A stretch of DNA of 42,457 nucleotides from Flemingiibacterium sp045636145 (GTDB lineage Bacteria; Bacillota; Clostridia; Oscillospirales; CAG-272): NCBI GenBank assembly GCA_045636145.1, contig JAZTWV010000039.1, positions 1 through 42,457 of the forward strand, written 5' to 3'. The notes below the pieces were generated by a model. That model did no database searches, was not told where the DNA came from, and saw nothing but the letters and a program-made list of their open reading frames with translations. Every line of letters starts with the position of its first letter. Positions within the stretch are counted from its first letter, which is position 1. The position numbers were made by a program, and so were the translations under genes. Positions 1-7,964 of the stretch are shown here, in pieces.

Positions 1-23
1 ATTGCAAATTTTGTCGAATTATA

Positions 24-52
24 TTGACAATTGGTTAAAAATGTGGTAATAT
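24..52 (+). promoter_or_regulatory. Sigma-A promoter of the nhaC-like gene
   Basis: TTGACA at 24-29 and TAATAT at 47-52 are separated by 17 bp, with a TG at 44-45 that gives an extended -10. The start codon lies about 32 bp downstream, so the leader is short and no riboswitch fits in it. Confidence 0.75.
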
Positions 53-84
53 TTTAATATCTTAATATATTGGAGGACAATACT

Positions 85-1839
85 ATGCAAATGCTTACCA
101 CAAAGCGTTTTATGGCACTTGCAGTGATCGTTATGCTTATAATGTCCGTGTTTACTTTCGGTGTTTATGCCGAGGGTACGGATACTGCCGCGATTACTGA
201 AACCGAGGCTGTCACTGAGACTCTTGAAGCGACTGAAGAAGCCGCTGAGGATAACGGAGACCGCTTCTATGCTACCTTCTGGGCACTTGTACCGCCCGTA
301 CTTGCGATCGCTCTGGCACTTATCACAAAAGAGGTTTATTCCTCTCTGTTCGTAGGTATTCTTGCAGGCGGTCTGCTTGCAACGAGTTCCTATATTCAGG
401 GAAAAGGCATTTGGGGAATACGCCTCGATCCCCTCGGAACTGTTGACATCATTGTTGAAGATGGCTTTATATCTGCCGTTTCAGGTACTGCCGGTATTTT
501 CATATTCCTCGTGCTCCTCGGCATAACAGTCGCGCTTATCAATAAGACCGGTGCGGCTGCCGCATTCGGTAAGTGGGCGCAGACTCACATCAAGTCAAGA
601 GTTGGCGCACAGCTTGCTACTTTCGTTCTCGGTGTGCTTATCTTTATCGACGACTACTTCAACTGCCTTACCGTCGGCTCGGTAATGCTTCCTGTTACCG
701 ATGCGCATAAGGTATCCCGCGCGAAGCTGGCGTATATCATTGATGCTACAGCAGCTCCCATTTGTATGATCGCTCCCATTTCTTCCTGGGCGGCGGCAGT
801 TTCCATGTACATTGATCCTGCAACAACAGGCTACAGCGGACTCGAGCTTTTTGTCCGCGCAATTCCGTTCAATTACTATTCGTTAATGTCTCTGCTCTTT
901 GTTATACTTGTCATCGTGTTTAAGGTAGATTTCGGTCCCATGGCAAAACACGAGAGAAACGCAATTGAAAAGGGTGACCTTTTTACAACAGGCGTTTCCG
1001 ATAACAAGATGAAGGAAGAACTTGAGGTAAACGAAAAGGGCAGAGTTATTGACCTTATTATTCCGATCATTGTTCTTTTTGCAGTATGTGTTTTTGCACT
1101 TGTTTACATCGGTCACAAGCTGCTTGTGGCAGACGGTCTTACTACTGCTGATAACTTCAACTTTATTGAAGCATTCGGCTACACTTCGGCAGGAACTTCT
1201 CTTGCGTGGGGCGGTCTTGTTGCACTTATTGTTACAGTTATTTATCTTATCTGCCGCCGCGTTGTTACCTTCAAGGAGGCAATGGCTTGCGTTCCTAAGG
1301 GATTTATTGCAATGGTTCCGGCTATCACCATTCTCACCTTTGCCACTACCCTCAAGAACGTATGTGACAATCTCGGTGCTGCTACTTATATTGAAAATAT
1401 TATGAAGGGATCTGCCGAGGCACTTTCTCTGTTCCTTCCTGCGGTTGTATTCCTTGTTGCGTGCCTGCTTGCATTCGCTACAGGAACTTCTTGGGGAACA
1501 TTCGGTATTCTTCTTCCCATCGTTGCCGCAATCTTTGAGCCTACAAGCTCGCTCTACTTCATCGGTATGTCCGCGTGCCTTGCAGGTGCAGTATGCGGTG
1601 ACCACTGCTCGCCTATTTCCGACACCACTATCATGTCGTCGGCAGGCGCACAGTGCGACCACATCAATCACGTTTCAACTCAGCTTCCTTACGCGATTTC
1701 CGTTGCAGCCTGCTCGTTTGTCGCTTACGTCGTAGGCGGTCTTACTCAGAACGGCTGGATCGGTCTTGCAGTGGGGGCTGCTGCAACTGTGGGACTTGTT
1801 GTGGTTGTTAAGGCGATGTACAGAAACCGCAAGGTTTAA
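85..1839 (+). CDS. Na+/H+ antiporter, NhaC family
   Basis: Polytopic membrane protein of 584 residues, expected to exchange Na+ (or another small cation or anion) for protons at the cytoplasmic membrane. It carries the family's GTSWGTFGILLPI segment, and near the C-terminus the GDHCSPISDTT block followed by the conserved CDHINHV. An N-terminal hydrophobic segment resembling a signal anchor precedes an unusually Thr/Glu-rich acidic linker (about residues 28-55) before the transport domain. I chose the ATG at 85 because TGGAGGA at 71-77 sits 7 bp upstream; an in-frame TTG at 70 overlaps that binding site. It is monocistronic, with its own promoter and terminator. The exact substrate is uncertain because NhaC relatives include malate/lactate antiporters. 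Confidence 0.9.
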   Translation: MQMLTTKRFMALAVIVMLIMSVFTFGVYAEGTDTAAITETEAVTETLEATEEAAEDNGDRFYATFWALVPPVLAIALALITKEVYSSLFVGILAGGLLATSSYIQGKGIWGIRLDPLGTVDIIVEDGFISAVSGTAGIFIFLVLLGITVALINKTGAAAAFGKWAQTHIKSRVGAQLATFVLGVLIFIDDYFNCLTVGSVMLPVTDAHKVSRAKLAYIIDATAAPICMIAPISSWAAAVSMYIDPATTGYSGLELFVRAIPFNYYSLMSLLFVILVIVFKVDFGPMAKHERNAIEKGDLFTTGVSDNKMKEELEVNEKGRVIDLIIPIIVLFAVCVFALVYIGHKLLVADGLTTADNFNFIEAFGYTSAGTSLAWGGLVALIVTVIYLICRRVVTFKEAMACVPKGFIAMVPAITILTFATTLKNVCDNLGAATYIENIMKGSAEALSLFLPAVVFLVACLLAFATGTSWGTFGILLPIVAAIFEPTSSLYFIGMSACLAGAVCGDHCSPISDTTIMSSAGAQCDHINHVSTQLPYAISVAACSFVAYVVGGLTQNGWIGLAVGAAATVGLVVVVKAMYRNRKV

Positions 1840-1866
1840 TTCCGATTAAATTCCGGCATACACGGA

Positions 1867-1899
1867 CGCGCCCTCACCTTTCGGTGTGGGCGCGTTTTT
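1867..1899 (+). terminator. Rho-independent terminator after nhaC-like gene
   Basis: Twelve-bp GC-rich stem with one mismatch (1867-1878 with 1883-1894), a TTTC loop and a run of five T. It closes the single-gene transcript. Confidence 0.9.
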
Positions 1900-1985
1900 G
1901 CTGTTTTTGTCAGTAACGGCGTAATTTTCACCCAAACAATAAATCTGTAACAACATATTCATATATCTGTATTATAATATAAATA

Positions 1986-1999
1986 CGGTCATATGACCG
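1986..1999. promoter_or_regulatory. Perfect 14-bp palindrome at the expected hflK start site, candidate operator
   Basis: CGGTCATATGACCG is a perfect palindrome. It begins 8 bp after a TATAAT at 1973-1978, so it would cover the transcription start of hflKC. The matching -35 region is poor (ACAACA at 17 bp), which would suit an activator- or repressor-controlled promoter. No regulator gene is adjacent, so the role is inferred. Confidence 0.4.
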
Positions 2000-2050
2000 C
2001 ATTGAAAACGCGCCATCACAGAAATGTGACGATAAAGGAGGAAAATACAT

Positions 2051-3040
2051 ATGAATGGCAAAGATAATTCCGGGCGTATATTTTACACCGATCCGCCAAA
2101 GAAGCCTATTGGTAAAAAAACTGTTCGCGTTGCTGTACTTGTAATAGTATTGCTGGCTCTGTTTGCAGTAATATCTACCTGTTGGTACACGGTTGATGAA
2201 AAGCAGCAGGCGGTGGTTACTACTTTCGGCAAGGTTACAGATGTTACCGATGCAGGAATGCATTTTAAGCTTCCTTTCGGTATTCAGCAGGTACACAAGG
2301 TAAACGTTAACGTTTATCAGAAGATCGAGCTTGGATACACAACCGATTATACATCTGATTCGGTATATCAGACTATTGAAAAAGAGTCCAAAATGATAAC
2401 CGGCGACTACAATATCGTAAATGTGGATTTCTTCGTTGAATATAAGGTGTCCGATCCCGTTAAGTATCTCTACAATTCAAGACAGCCGGTATCTATTCTT
2501 AAAAATCTCATACAGAGTCAGATTCGCGCTGTTGTGGGATCGGCTACTGTTGACCAGGTTCTGACCGACGGCAAGACCGACATCCAGATAAGAGTAAAAG
2601 AGCTTGTCAGCGAAATTCTTGAAACATACGATATCGGTCTTATTCTTACCGATATAAAGATTCAGGACGCCGAGCCGCCCACACAGTCGGTAATCGAAGC
2701 GTTCAAGCAGGTTGAAACCGCAAAGCAGGGCGCTGAAACTGCAATAAATCAGGCTAAGGCTTACAGCAATTCCAAGCTTCCGCAGGCTGAGGCTGAGGCG
2801 GACCAGCTTATACAGAACGCCGAATACTTAAAGCAGAACCGCATAAACGAAGCGGTGAAGCAGGTTGCGCGCTTTAACGCCATGTACGACGAATACTCAA
2901 AGGATCCGGAAATTACCCGAATCCGTATGTATTATGAAATGATTGAGGAGACGCTTCCCGGCGTGGTGCTTTATGTTGACGTGTCCGATACCACAACGGA
3001 AAAGCTGTTGCCGCTTGACGATTTCGTATCGTCCAAGTAA
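2051..3040 (+). CDS. hflK: HflK-type SPFH/band 7 membrane protein
   Basis: 329 residues. A short cytoplasmic N-terminus is followed by one membrane span (about residues 24-45) and then a band 7/SPFH domain containing VDEKQQAVVTTFGKV, which is typical of HflK. An Ala/Glu/Gln-rich coiled coil covers about residues 215-275. In bacteria HflK and HflC assemble into a large cage around the FtsH protease and modulate it. The start has a strong AAAGGAGG ribosome binding site. It is followed 21 bp later by hflC, so the two are one operon. No ftsH is present in the window. A generic band 7 protein is the alternative, but the paired arrangement favours HflK. Confidence 0.88.
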   Translation: MNGKDNSGRIFYTDPPKKPIGKKTVRVAVLVIVLLALFAVISTCWYTVDEKQQAVVTTFGKVTDVTDAGMHFKLPFGIQQVHKVNVNVYQKIELGYTTDYTSDSVYQTIEKESKMITGDYNIVNVDFFVEYKVSDPVKYLYNSRQPVSILKNLIQSQIRAVVGSATVDQVLTDGKTDIQIRVKELVSEILETYDIGLILTDIKIQDAEPPTQSVIEAFKQVETAKQGAETAINQAKAYSNSKLPQAEAEADQLIQNAEYLKQNRINEAVKQVARFNAMYDEYSKDPEITRIRMYYEMIEETLPGVVLYVDVSDTTTEKLLPLDDFVSSK

Positions 3041-3061
3041 CAGGGAAGGAGGATTTAACTA

Positions 3062-3937
3062 ATGAAAAAAGGTCTTATAATCACGGCTATTGCTATACTT
3101 CTTCTCGTGTTTGTGGGATTTAATTCCCTGTATGCAGTAGCAGAGAATGAATACGCGTGTCTTATGCGTTTCTCCGAAATTGTGGGTGTAACAAACGAAG
3201 CCGGACTTCATCTCAAAGTTCCGTTTATTGATTCTATCCGCATCTTCCCCGATACAACCCTCATTTATGATATTCCCCCCTCAGAGGTGCTTACATCGGA
3301 TAAGAAGAATATGACCGTTGACAGCTATATTATCTGGGAAATTTCCGATCCCCGTACGTTTTACCGTACTCTCGGAAGCACCGGTGAGGCTGAAGCGAGA
3401 CTTAACGCGGTCACATACAACGCCCTTAAGAATCTCATGGGTACACTTGAGCAGGACGACATTATAAATACCGAGGATGCGTCCGGCAGAAACGATATCT
3501 ATGCCGGTATTACCACCGAGGTTGCGGAGCTTTGCACCACATACGGCATAAACGTTCTTGATGTTCGTATCAAGCGTTTCGACCTTGCGGAGAGCAACGA
3601 GAATGCGGTATACGACCGCATGATCTCCGACAGAAATCAGATGGCGGAGAAGTACACTGCTGACGGTAACTATGAGGCGTCTATCATCCGAAATGAGGTT
3701 GACAAGCAGGTAAACATCATTGTATCAAACGCAGAAGCGGAAGCGGCAAGACTTGAAGCTGAGGGTGAGCAGGAATATATGAGATTGCTTGCCGAGGCGT
3801 ACAACACCGCAGACAAAAAGGATTTCTACGAGTTTATGCGCGCACTTGAAGCCCTTAAGGCATCCCTTACAGGTGACGACAAGACGGTTATAATCGACAA
3901 GGAGTCGGCTCTCGGAAAAATTCTTGTAAATCCGTAA
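3062..3937 (+). CDS. hflC: HflC-type SPFH/band 7 membrane protein
   Basis: 291 residues: N-terminal membrane anchor at about residues 5-22, then an SPFH domain with the VAENEYACLMRF and AGLHLKVPF segments, and a charged coiled coil (roughly residues 190-250) rich in Glu, Ala and Arg. Predicted partner of HflK in the FtsH-modulating complex. An AAGGAGG site precedes the ATG at 3062. It ends just before a hairpin shared with the convergent purN gene. Confidence 0.88.
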   Translation: MKKGLIITAIAILLLVFVGFNSLYAVAENEYACLMRFSEIVGVTNEAGLHLKVPFIDSIRIFPDTTLIYDIPPSEVLTSDKKNMTVDSYIIWEISDPRTFYRTLGSTGEAEARLNAVTYNALKNLMGTLEQDDIINTEDASGRNDIYAGITTEVAELCTTYGINVLDVRIKRFDLAESNENAVYDRMISDRNQMAEKYTADGNYEASIIRNEVDKQVNIIVSNAEAEAARLEAEGEQEYMRLLAEAYNTADKKDFYEFMRALEALKASLTGDDKTVIIDKESALGKILVNP

Positions 3938-3948
3938 AATAAGGATGA

Positions 3949-3973
3949 CCCCGGCGAGGATTCCTCGCCGGGG
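3949..3973. terminator. Bidirectional terminator between hflC and purN
   Basis: Perfect 11-bp stem, CCCCGGCGAGG (3949-3959) paired with 3963-3973 around an ATT loop, placed between convergent genes. T-rich sequence follows on the minus strand and weaker T-rich sequence on the plus strand. Confidence 0.8.
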
Positions 3974-3978
3974 TTGCA

Positions 3979-4602
3979 TCATTTTATATGTACTATATTG
4001 TCGGCAACTGCAAGCCTGTCCGCACAGAAAAGCTCAATTGCTTCGGGAAGCAGCTTCCATTCAGCCTCTTCCATGACTCTGCGCTGGAGTATTTCGGGTG
4101 TGTCGCCCTCCAGAATCGGTACCGACTTCTGCGCGATAATAGGTCCGCCGTCGCAGACTTCGTTAACGAAATGTACCGTGGCACCGGTCAGCTTTACGCC
4201 TTTTGCGAGCGCCGCCTCGTGGACGTGAAGTCCGTAGAATCCCTCGCCGCAGAAGCTTGGGATAAGGGCGGGGTGCACATTCATTACGCGGTTTTCAAAG
4301 GTGCGTGTGAAGCATTCATCAAGGATTATCATAAAGCCTGCCAGCACCACAAGGTCGATATCCCTTGCCTGAAGCTCGGATATGAGCCGCTTTGTGTATT
4401 CTGCTCTGTCGGGATAGTCTTTCTTTGGAATAACGATTCCCTCAACACCGTGATTTTTCGCGCGCTCAAGGGCATATGCGCCATCTTTACTTGATACCAC
4501 CACCGAAACCTGTCCGTTTTTGATGATGCCTGTGTCGCAGGCGTCAAGAATCGCCTGAAGATTTGTTCCGCCGCCGGAAACAAGCACTGCTATCTTTTTC
4601 AT
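3979..4602 (-). CDS. purN: Phosphoribosylglycinamide formyltransferase
   Basis: 207 residues, full family length. It transfers a formyl group from 10-formyl-tetrahydrofolate to GAR, the third step of de novo purine synthesis, in the cytosol. Visible motifs are the N-terminal SGGGTNLQ phosphate-binding loop, the catalytic Asn108 and His110 in NVHPALIPSF, and Asp151 in the CDGGPIIAQ loop. It follows purE by 24 bp in one operon. In many Firmicutes these genes belong to a long pur cluster; here only purE and purN are together. Confidence 0.96.
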   Translation of the reverse strand: MKKIAVLVSGGGTNLQAILDACDTGIIKNGQVSVVVSSKDGAYALERAKNHGVEGIVIPKKDYPDRAEYTKRLISELQARDIDLVVLAGFMIILDECFTRTFENRVMNVHPALIPSFCGEGFYGLHVHEAALAKGVKLTGATVHFVNEVCDGGPIIAQKSVPILEGDTPEILQRRVMEEAEWKLLPEAIELFCADRLAVADNIVHIK

Positions 4603-4626
4603 ATGCGTTTTCCCTCGCGGATTCTC

Positions 4627-5118
4627 TTAGCCAAGCTCAGCCTGAAGCTTCGCGTCCTTTGCCACAACTCCGGCTTCCATTTCAAGCTTGAAGCGTTCAA
4701 GCTTAAGAGCAAGGTCGCTGTCTGACAGCGCGATCATCTGTGCCGCAAGAATAGCCGCATTCTGTGCGCCGTCAATAGCAACGGTGGCAACAGGAATGCC
4801 GCCGGGCATCTGCACCATTGAAAGGAGCGAGTCGAGACCGTCCATTGTGGAGGACTTTATCGGAATACCGATAACGGGAAGGGTGGTGTAAGCCGCGATA
4901 ACGCCGCCGAGGTGTGCCGCTTTGCCTGCGGCCGCAATGATCACGCCGAAGCCGTTGTCCTTGGCATTTGAAGCAAATTCCTCAGCCTGACGGGGCGTTC
5001 TGTGAGCGCTTATAACACGAGCCTCATAGGGAATACCGAATGCCACAAGCTGGTCGATACACTTTTTTACTACGGGCAGATCGGAATCACTGCCCATTAT
5101 AACAGCAACTTTTTTCAT
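4627..5118 (-). CDS. purE: 5-(carboxyamino)imidazole ribonucleotide mutase, class I
   Basis: 163 residues. It moves the carboxyl group of N5-CAIR to give CAIR in purine synthesis and acts as an octamer in related bacteria. The N-terminal MGSDSDLPVVKKC and the SAHRTP active-site motif are intact. A GAAAGGA site precedes the ATG at 5118. First gene of a two-gene operon with purN. A purK partner, which class I PurE normally needs, is not in the window. Confidence 0.96.
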   Translation of the reverse strand: MKKVAVIMGSDSDLPVVKKCIDQLVAFGIPYEARVISAHRTPRQAEEFASNAKDNGFGVIIAAAGKAAHLGGVIAAYTTLPVIGIPIKSSTMDGLDSLLSMVQMPGGIPVATVAIDGAQNAAILAAQMIALSDSDLALKLERFKLEMEAGVVAKDAKLQAELG

Positions 5119-5140
5119 TATAGTAGTTTCCTTTCACCAA

Positions 5141-5154
5141 GCGGCAGATGCCGC
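5141..5154 (-). promoter_or_regulatory. Short hairpin in purE leader
   Basis: GCGGCAGATGCCGC forms a 5-6 bp GC stem within the predicted leader of about 44 nt, immediately before the ribosome binding site. No PurR box or purine riboswitch is visible. Function unknown. Confidence 0.35.
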
Positions 5155-5168
5155 ATAATTTTGATATT

Positions 5169-5197
5169 ATTGTACCATATTTCCCGTGATATGTCAA
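5169..5197 (-). promoter_or_regulatory. Sigma-A promoter of purE-purN
   Basis: On the minus strand TTGACA (5197-5192), a 17-bp spacer and TACAAT (5174-5169). It lies between the metallophosphoesterase stop and purE, so purEN has its own transcript. Confidence 0.8.
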
Positions 5198-5224
5198 TAC
5201 AAATACCGACCATTAACACTATTA

Positions 5225-6172
5225 TTACGCAGAGGGTGGAGAGAATCTCACAATGCATACCTCAGGACGGTTGAAAATGCGTACCATGCGTTTTTTTGAC
5301 AGTCCGCGGGACACAATGTGCGTGTGACCATCATATCTGTAGCATCCGCCGGCGTGACGGGGGAAAATCCCCTGGTTCGGAGCATATACGCCGTTTATAA
5401 GCGGCGGCAGTCTCCACTGACCTCCGTGTGAGTGACCGGAAAATGCCGCATCAAATCCCAGCGTTCTGTAAACCTCAAATTCTTCGGGCCTGTGGGACAA
5501 AAGAAGTGTGAGACGGGTGTCGGCGTGTATATCCGCGTATTCGCGCTTTAAGCGATCACGCCATTTTCGGGTTAGAGCACCACTCTTGTGGGTATCCTCG
5601 TAAATTCGCTGTGACAGAGTTTTTTTGCCGTACTCCTGCTCGGCGCGGTCAAAATACGGATCGTCAGCACCGCATATGAGAAGCTTTTCGCCGTTCACGG
5701 TGACAGACTCGAACATATCGGGGTCCTCTTTGTTTTTTCGGTGAAGCACGCGCACTCCCAGCGATTCTATTTCATCACAAAGCATATCTGTGGCAGGAAT
5801 GTTGCTCTCATGATTTCCAAGCACCATAAAGCAGGGTGCTATTTTTACGGCGGCTTCAAAAAACTGTCTTGCGGCGTTTTTGGGAGTGAGCACTTGTCCC
5901 TCGCGCGGATCGCACTCATCATCCTCCACCATATCGCCTGTTATAAGGATAATATCGGGTTTTGCCGCCGTCAGTGCATCGCAAATTTCACGCTGACCTT
6001 TGCCAAAACGGCTTTCGTGGAGATCGCTAATGTGCGCCACTGTGATGGGATTGCTTATTTTATTTGTTGTGACGGTGTATCCCTGTGTTTTTAGCTTGTT
6101 TGAAAAAACTGCCTGTAAAGCCGAAACGGCGGTGACAATCAAAGCACCGCCGATTAGGTATTCATATTTCAC
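5225..6172 (-). CDS. Membrane-anchored metallophosphoesterase (YkuE/YaeI type)
   Basis: 315 residues with an N-terminal hydrophobic anchor (about residues 6-24). The calcineurin-like metal ligands are all present: DLH at 50-52, GDMVEDD at 79-85, GNHES at 119-123, HRPE at 227-230 and GHSHGGQ at 246-252. Related proteins hydrolyse phosphoesters, including lipid-linked ones such as UDP-2,3-diacylglucosamine; the substrate here is unknown. The GTG start overlaps the TGA of the anti-sigma gene by four bases (GTGA), which points to translational coupling and a role linked to the envelope-stress operon. Confidence 0.88.
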   Translation of the reverse strand: MKYEYLIGGALIVTAVSALQAVFSNKLKTQGYTVTTNKISNPITVAHISDLHESRFGKGQREICDALTAAKPDIILITGDMVEDDECDPREGQVLTPKNAARQFFEAAVKIAPCFMVLGNHESNIPATDMLCDEIESLGVRVLHRKNKEDPDMFESVTVNGEKLLICGADDPYFDRAEQEYGKKTLSQRIYEDTHKSGALTRKWRDRLKREYADIHADTRLTLLLSHRPEEFEVYRTLGFDAAFSGHSHGGQWRLPPLINGVYAPNQGIFPRHAGGCYRYDGHTHIVSRGLSKKRMVRIFNRPEVCIVRFSPPSA

Positions 6173-7161
6173 TGTGCGTCCTCCTCGGAGACTACTGCCA
6201 AGAACAGATCAAGCTCGGTGAATGTGTTCTCGGGTGCTGCCGCTCGGTAGTATGCCCCGATACGCTCAAAATTATCAAGAATCTCACCGAAAAGTTTCTC
6301 CGCATTCTCGGTAAAGGTGAGATGCCGAAATTCAGTGTCGCCAAAGAGAATGGTTTCCTCACCGCTGAAATTATCGGGAGTGGAAATTTCCGACTCACTG
6401 CACACGATTATTGCACGCTCACCCTGACGGAATTTTTCAAAAAGGCTGTCAATGGGAGAGGGGGCGACTGACGTTGCCATTGCATATTTTACAGGGGCTT
6501 CGGTGGCATTTTCCACATGATTAAAGGATGCGTAATCGCAGGCATCGGTGATAATCAGACCGAATCCGGGAGATGCCGCTTTAAGTGCCGAAGTTACCGT
6601 ATAGTATTCCACAGCGGAAGCCTCGGTTTGCGGCGCATTTGCTCCGTTTTCACATTCCGGCTGGGTGGAAGCTTTATCTGCAAGCATCATCATGCCGTCA
6701 CGCACGGCGTCTTCTTTGGCATATTCCATTTCCGCAGGCGCACCGCCTCCCATGATTTCGGCATTAGCGGCTTTATCAAATGCCGCATAGTCCGCATCAT
6801 TCATAGCACCGCCAAGGAGAAAGACTCTGCCAACGACAAACAGCATAACAGCCGCCGCAGCCGCGCTGAGCACGCCTGTAGGGAGCAGTCTTTTTATCAT
6901 GCGCTGTTTCTTCGTTTCCTGCGGTACAGCGTTTATTTTGTCCATTACGCCGAGCTTCAGCGATACAGGCGGTGTCTCACCGCAGGTGTTTATCAACTTC
7001 AGTATATCCTGACGCTCGGAAAGCTCTTTTCTGCAAGCATCGCAGTCACGAAGGTGAGCCTCCAGCCGCAAAGCATCCGCCGCCTTAAGCTCTCCCTCGA
7101 TATAATCAAACATCATATCGCGCGCAGTCTCGCAGGTAAGCGGTTTTAGGTTGATCTTCAT
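6169..7161 (-). CDS. Anti-sigma factor with zinc-finger domain and large extracytoplasmic part
   Basis: 330 residues. The N-terminus has the zinc-binding anti-sigma (ZAS) signature, with His36, Cys40 and Cys43 in HLRDCDAC. A membrane span lies at about residues 95-117, followed by a domain of about 210 residues on the outer side that I do not recognise. The protein is expected to hold the neighbouring ECF sigma factor inactive at the membrane and release it on an envelope signal. An ECF-type promoter lies 70-90 bp upstream of its start, so it is probably under the control of the sigma factor it restrains. The final four bases overlap the metallophosphoesterase gene. Confidence 0.85.
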   Translation of the reverse strand: MKINLKPLTCETARDMMFDYIEGELKAADALRLEAHLRDCDACRKELSERQDILKLINTCGETPPVSLKLGVMDKINAVPQETKKQRMIKRLLPTGVLSAAAAAVMLFVVGRVFLLGGAMNDADYAAFDKAANAEIMGGGAPAEMEYAKEDAVRDGMMMLADKASTQPECENGANAPQTEASAVEYYTVTSALKAASPGFGLIITDACDYASFNHVENATEAPVKYAMATSVAPSPIDSLFEKFRQGERAIIVCSESEISTPDNFSGEETILFGDTEFRHLTFTENAEKLFGEILDNFERIGAYYRAAAPENTFTELDLFLAVVSEEDAQ

Positions 7162-7228
7162 TTGAAACTTTTCCTTTCGCGTTCCCGATGCAAAATAGTT
7201 GGCACCGGGTGTGCTGTTGTACTTTTTA

Positions 7229-7253
7229 GACGGAGCTTTAATAAAAAAGTTCC
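7229..7253 (-). promoter_or_regulatory. ECF-sigma promoter in front of the anti-sigma gene
   Basis: On the minus strand GGAAC (7253-7249), a 16-bp spacer and CGTC (7232-7229). This is the general layout of ECF-sigma promoters, and a T tract follows the -35. The same layout with similar flanks occurs upstream of the serpin gene (26575-26599). A 14-bp palindrome, AAATCTTAAGATTT, lies at 7267-7280, just upstream of the -35. Confidence 0.7.
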
Positions 7254-7331
7254 ATGATTTTTAAAAAAATCTTAAGATTTAAAATAGAAATAACTGCGCG
7301 GATGTTTTTTCGCAGCCACGCATTATTTTGT

Positions 7332-7934
7332 TCACACGCCGCCGTGCACCTTTTCAATGATAGCACGCAAATTACTTCTGGCACGGTTAAGCCTTGATTT
7401 TACAGTGCCGATCTCAACAGAAAGCATTTCGGATATTTCATCGTATGTATATCCCTCAATATCCCGAAGCAGTATAACCTCACGTTGTTCGGGAGATAGG
7501 GAGTCGATCGCATTCCGCACCATCCGTATCTCTTCGTTTTTCTCAAACGAGCGCTCCGGCGATGACATTGCCGATTCGTCCGGAAGCTCAATTTCCGCTT
7601 CGTCGCCGTCCTTGTCGGTAAACACAGGCATTCGCTCAGCGACGGTATGCTGTGAGCGTCTGAGAAAATCAAGACAGGCGTTCTGGCAGATTTTATACAC
7701 CCATGTTGAGAATCGACAGTCGCCGCGGTATCTTCCGATGTAGCGCCAGATTTTTATAAACACTTCCTGCGAAAGATCAAGTGCATCCTCGGGGCTATTT
7801 ACTTTGCTTCTCACGGTATTATATATAAGCTTTTCGTACATGGAAACTATTTTGCCAAAAGCTTCCTCGTCTCCGTCTGACGCCAAGGCGATAAGCGCCT
7901 CTTCTTCGGGTGTATTGAATTTTGTGGCTCCCAT
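7332..7934 (-). CDS. ECF-family RNA polymerase sigma factor
   Basis: 200 residues. Region 2 is recognisable (DLSQEVFIKIWRYIGRYRG then FSTWVYKICQNACLDFLRR), and so is region 4 (SLSPEQREVILLRDIEGYTY then EIGTVKSRLNRAR). A group 4 sigma factor of the SigW/RpoE type, it directs polymerase to envelope-stress genes when freed from its anti-sigma factor. GGCGGTGAG precedes the ATG. It starts 30 bp after dusB, with no ECF promoter in front, so it is probably read from the dusB transcript. A 170-bp gap with an internal promoter separates it from the anti-sigma gene. Confidence 0.93.
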   Translation of the reverse strand: MGATKFNTPEEEALIALASDGDEEAFGKIVSMYEKLIYNTVRSKVNSPEDALDLSQEVFIKIWRYIGRYRGDCRFSTWVYKICQNACLDFLRRSQHTVAERMPVFTDKDGDEAEIELPDESAMSSPERSFEKNEEIRMVRNAIDSLSPEQREVILLRDIEGYTYDEISEMLSVEIGTVKSRLNRARSNLRAIIEKVHGGV

Positions 7935-7964
7935 CGTCTCACCGCCTTTTTGTCTTGTTTTTTT

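Noticed and set aside
883..1671. 262-residue open frame opposite the antiporter gene
   Set aside because: Antisense shadow; cysteine-rich composition follows from the sense codons.
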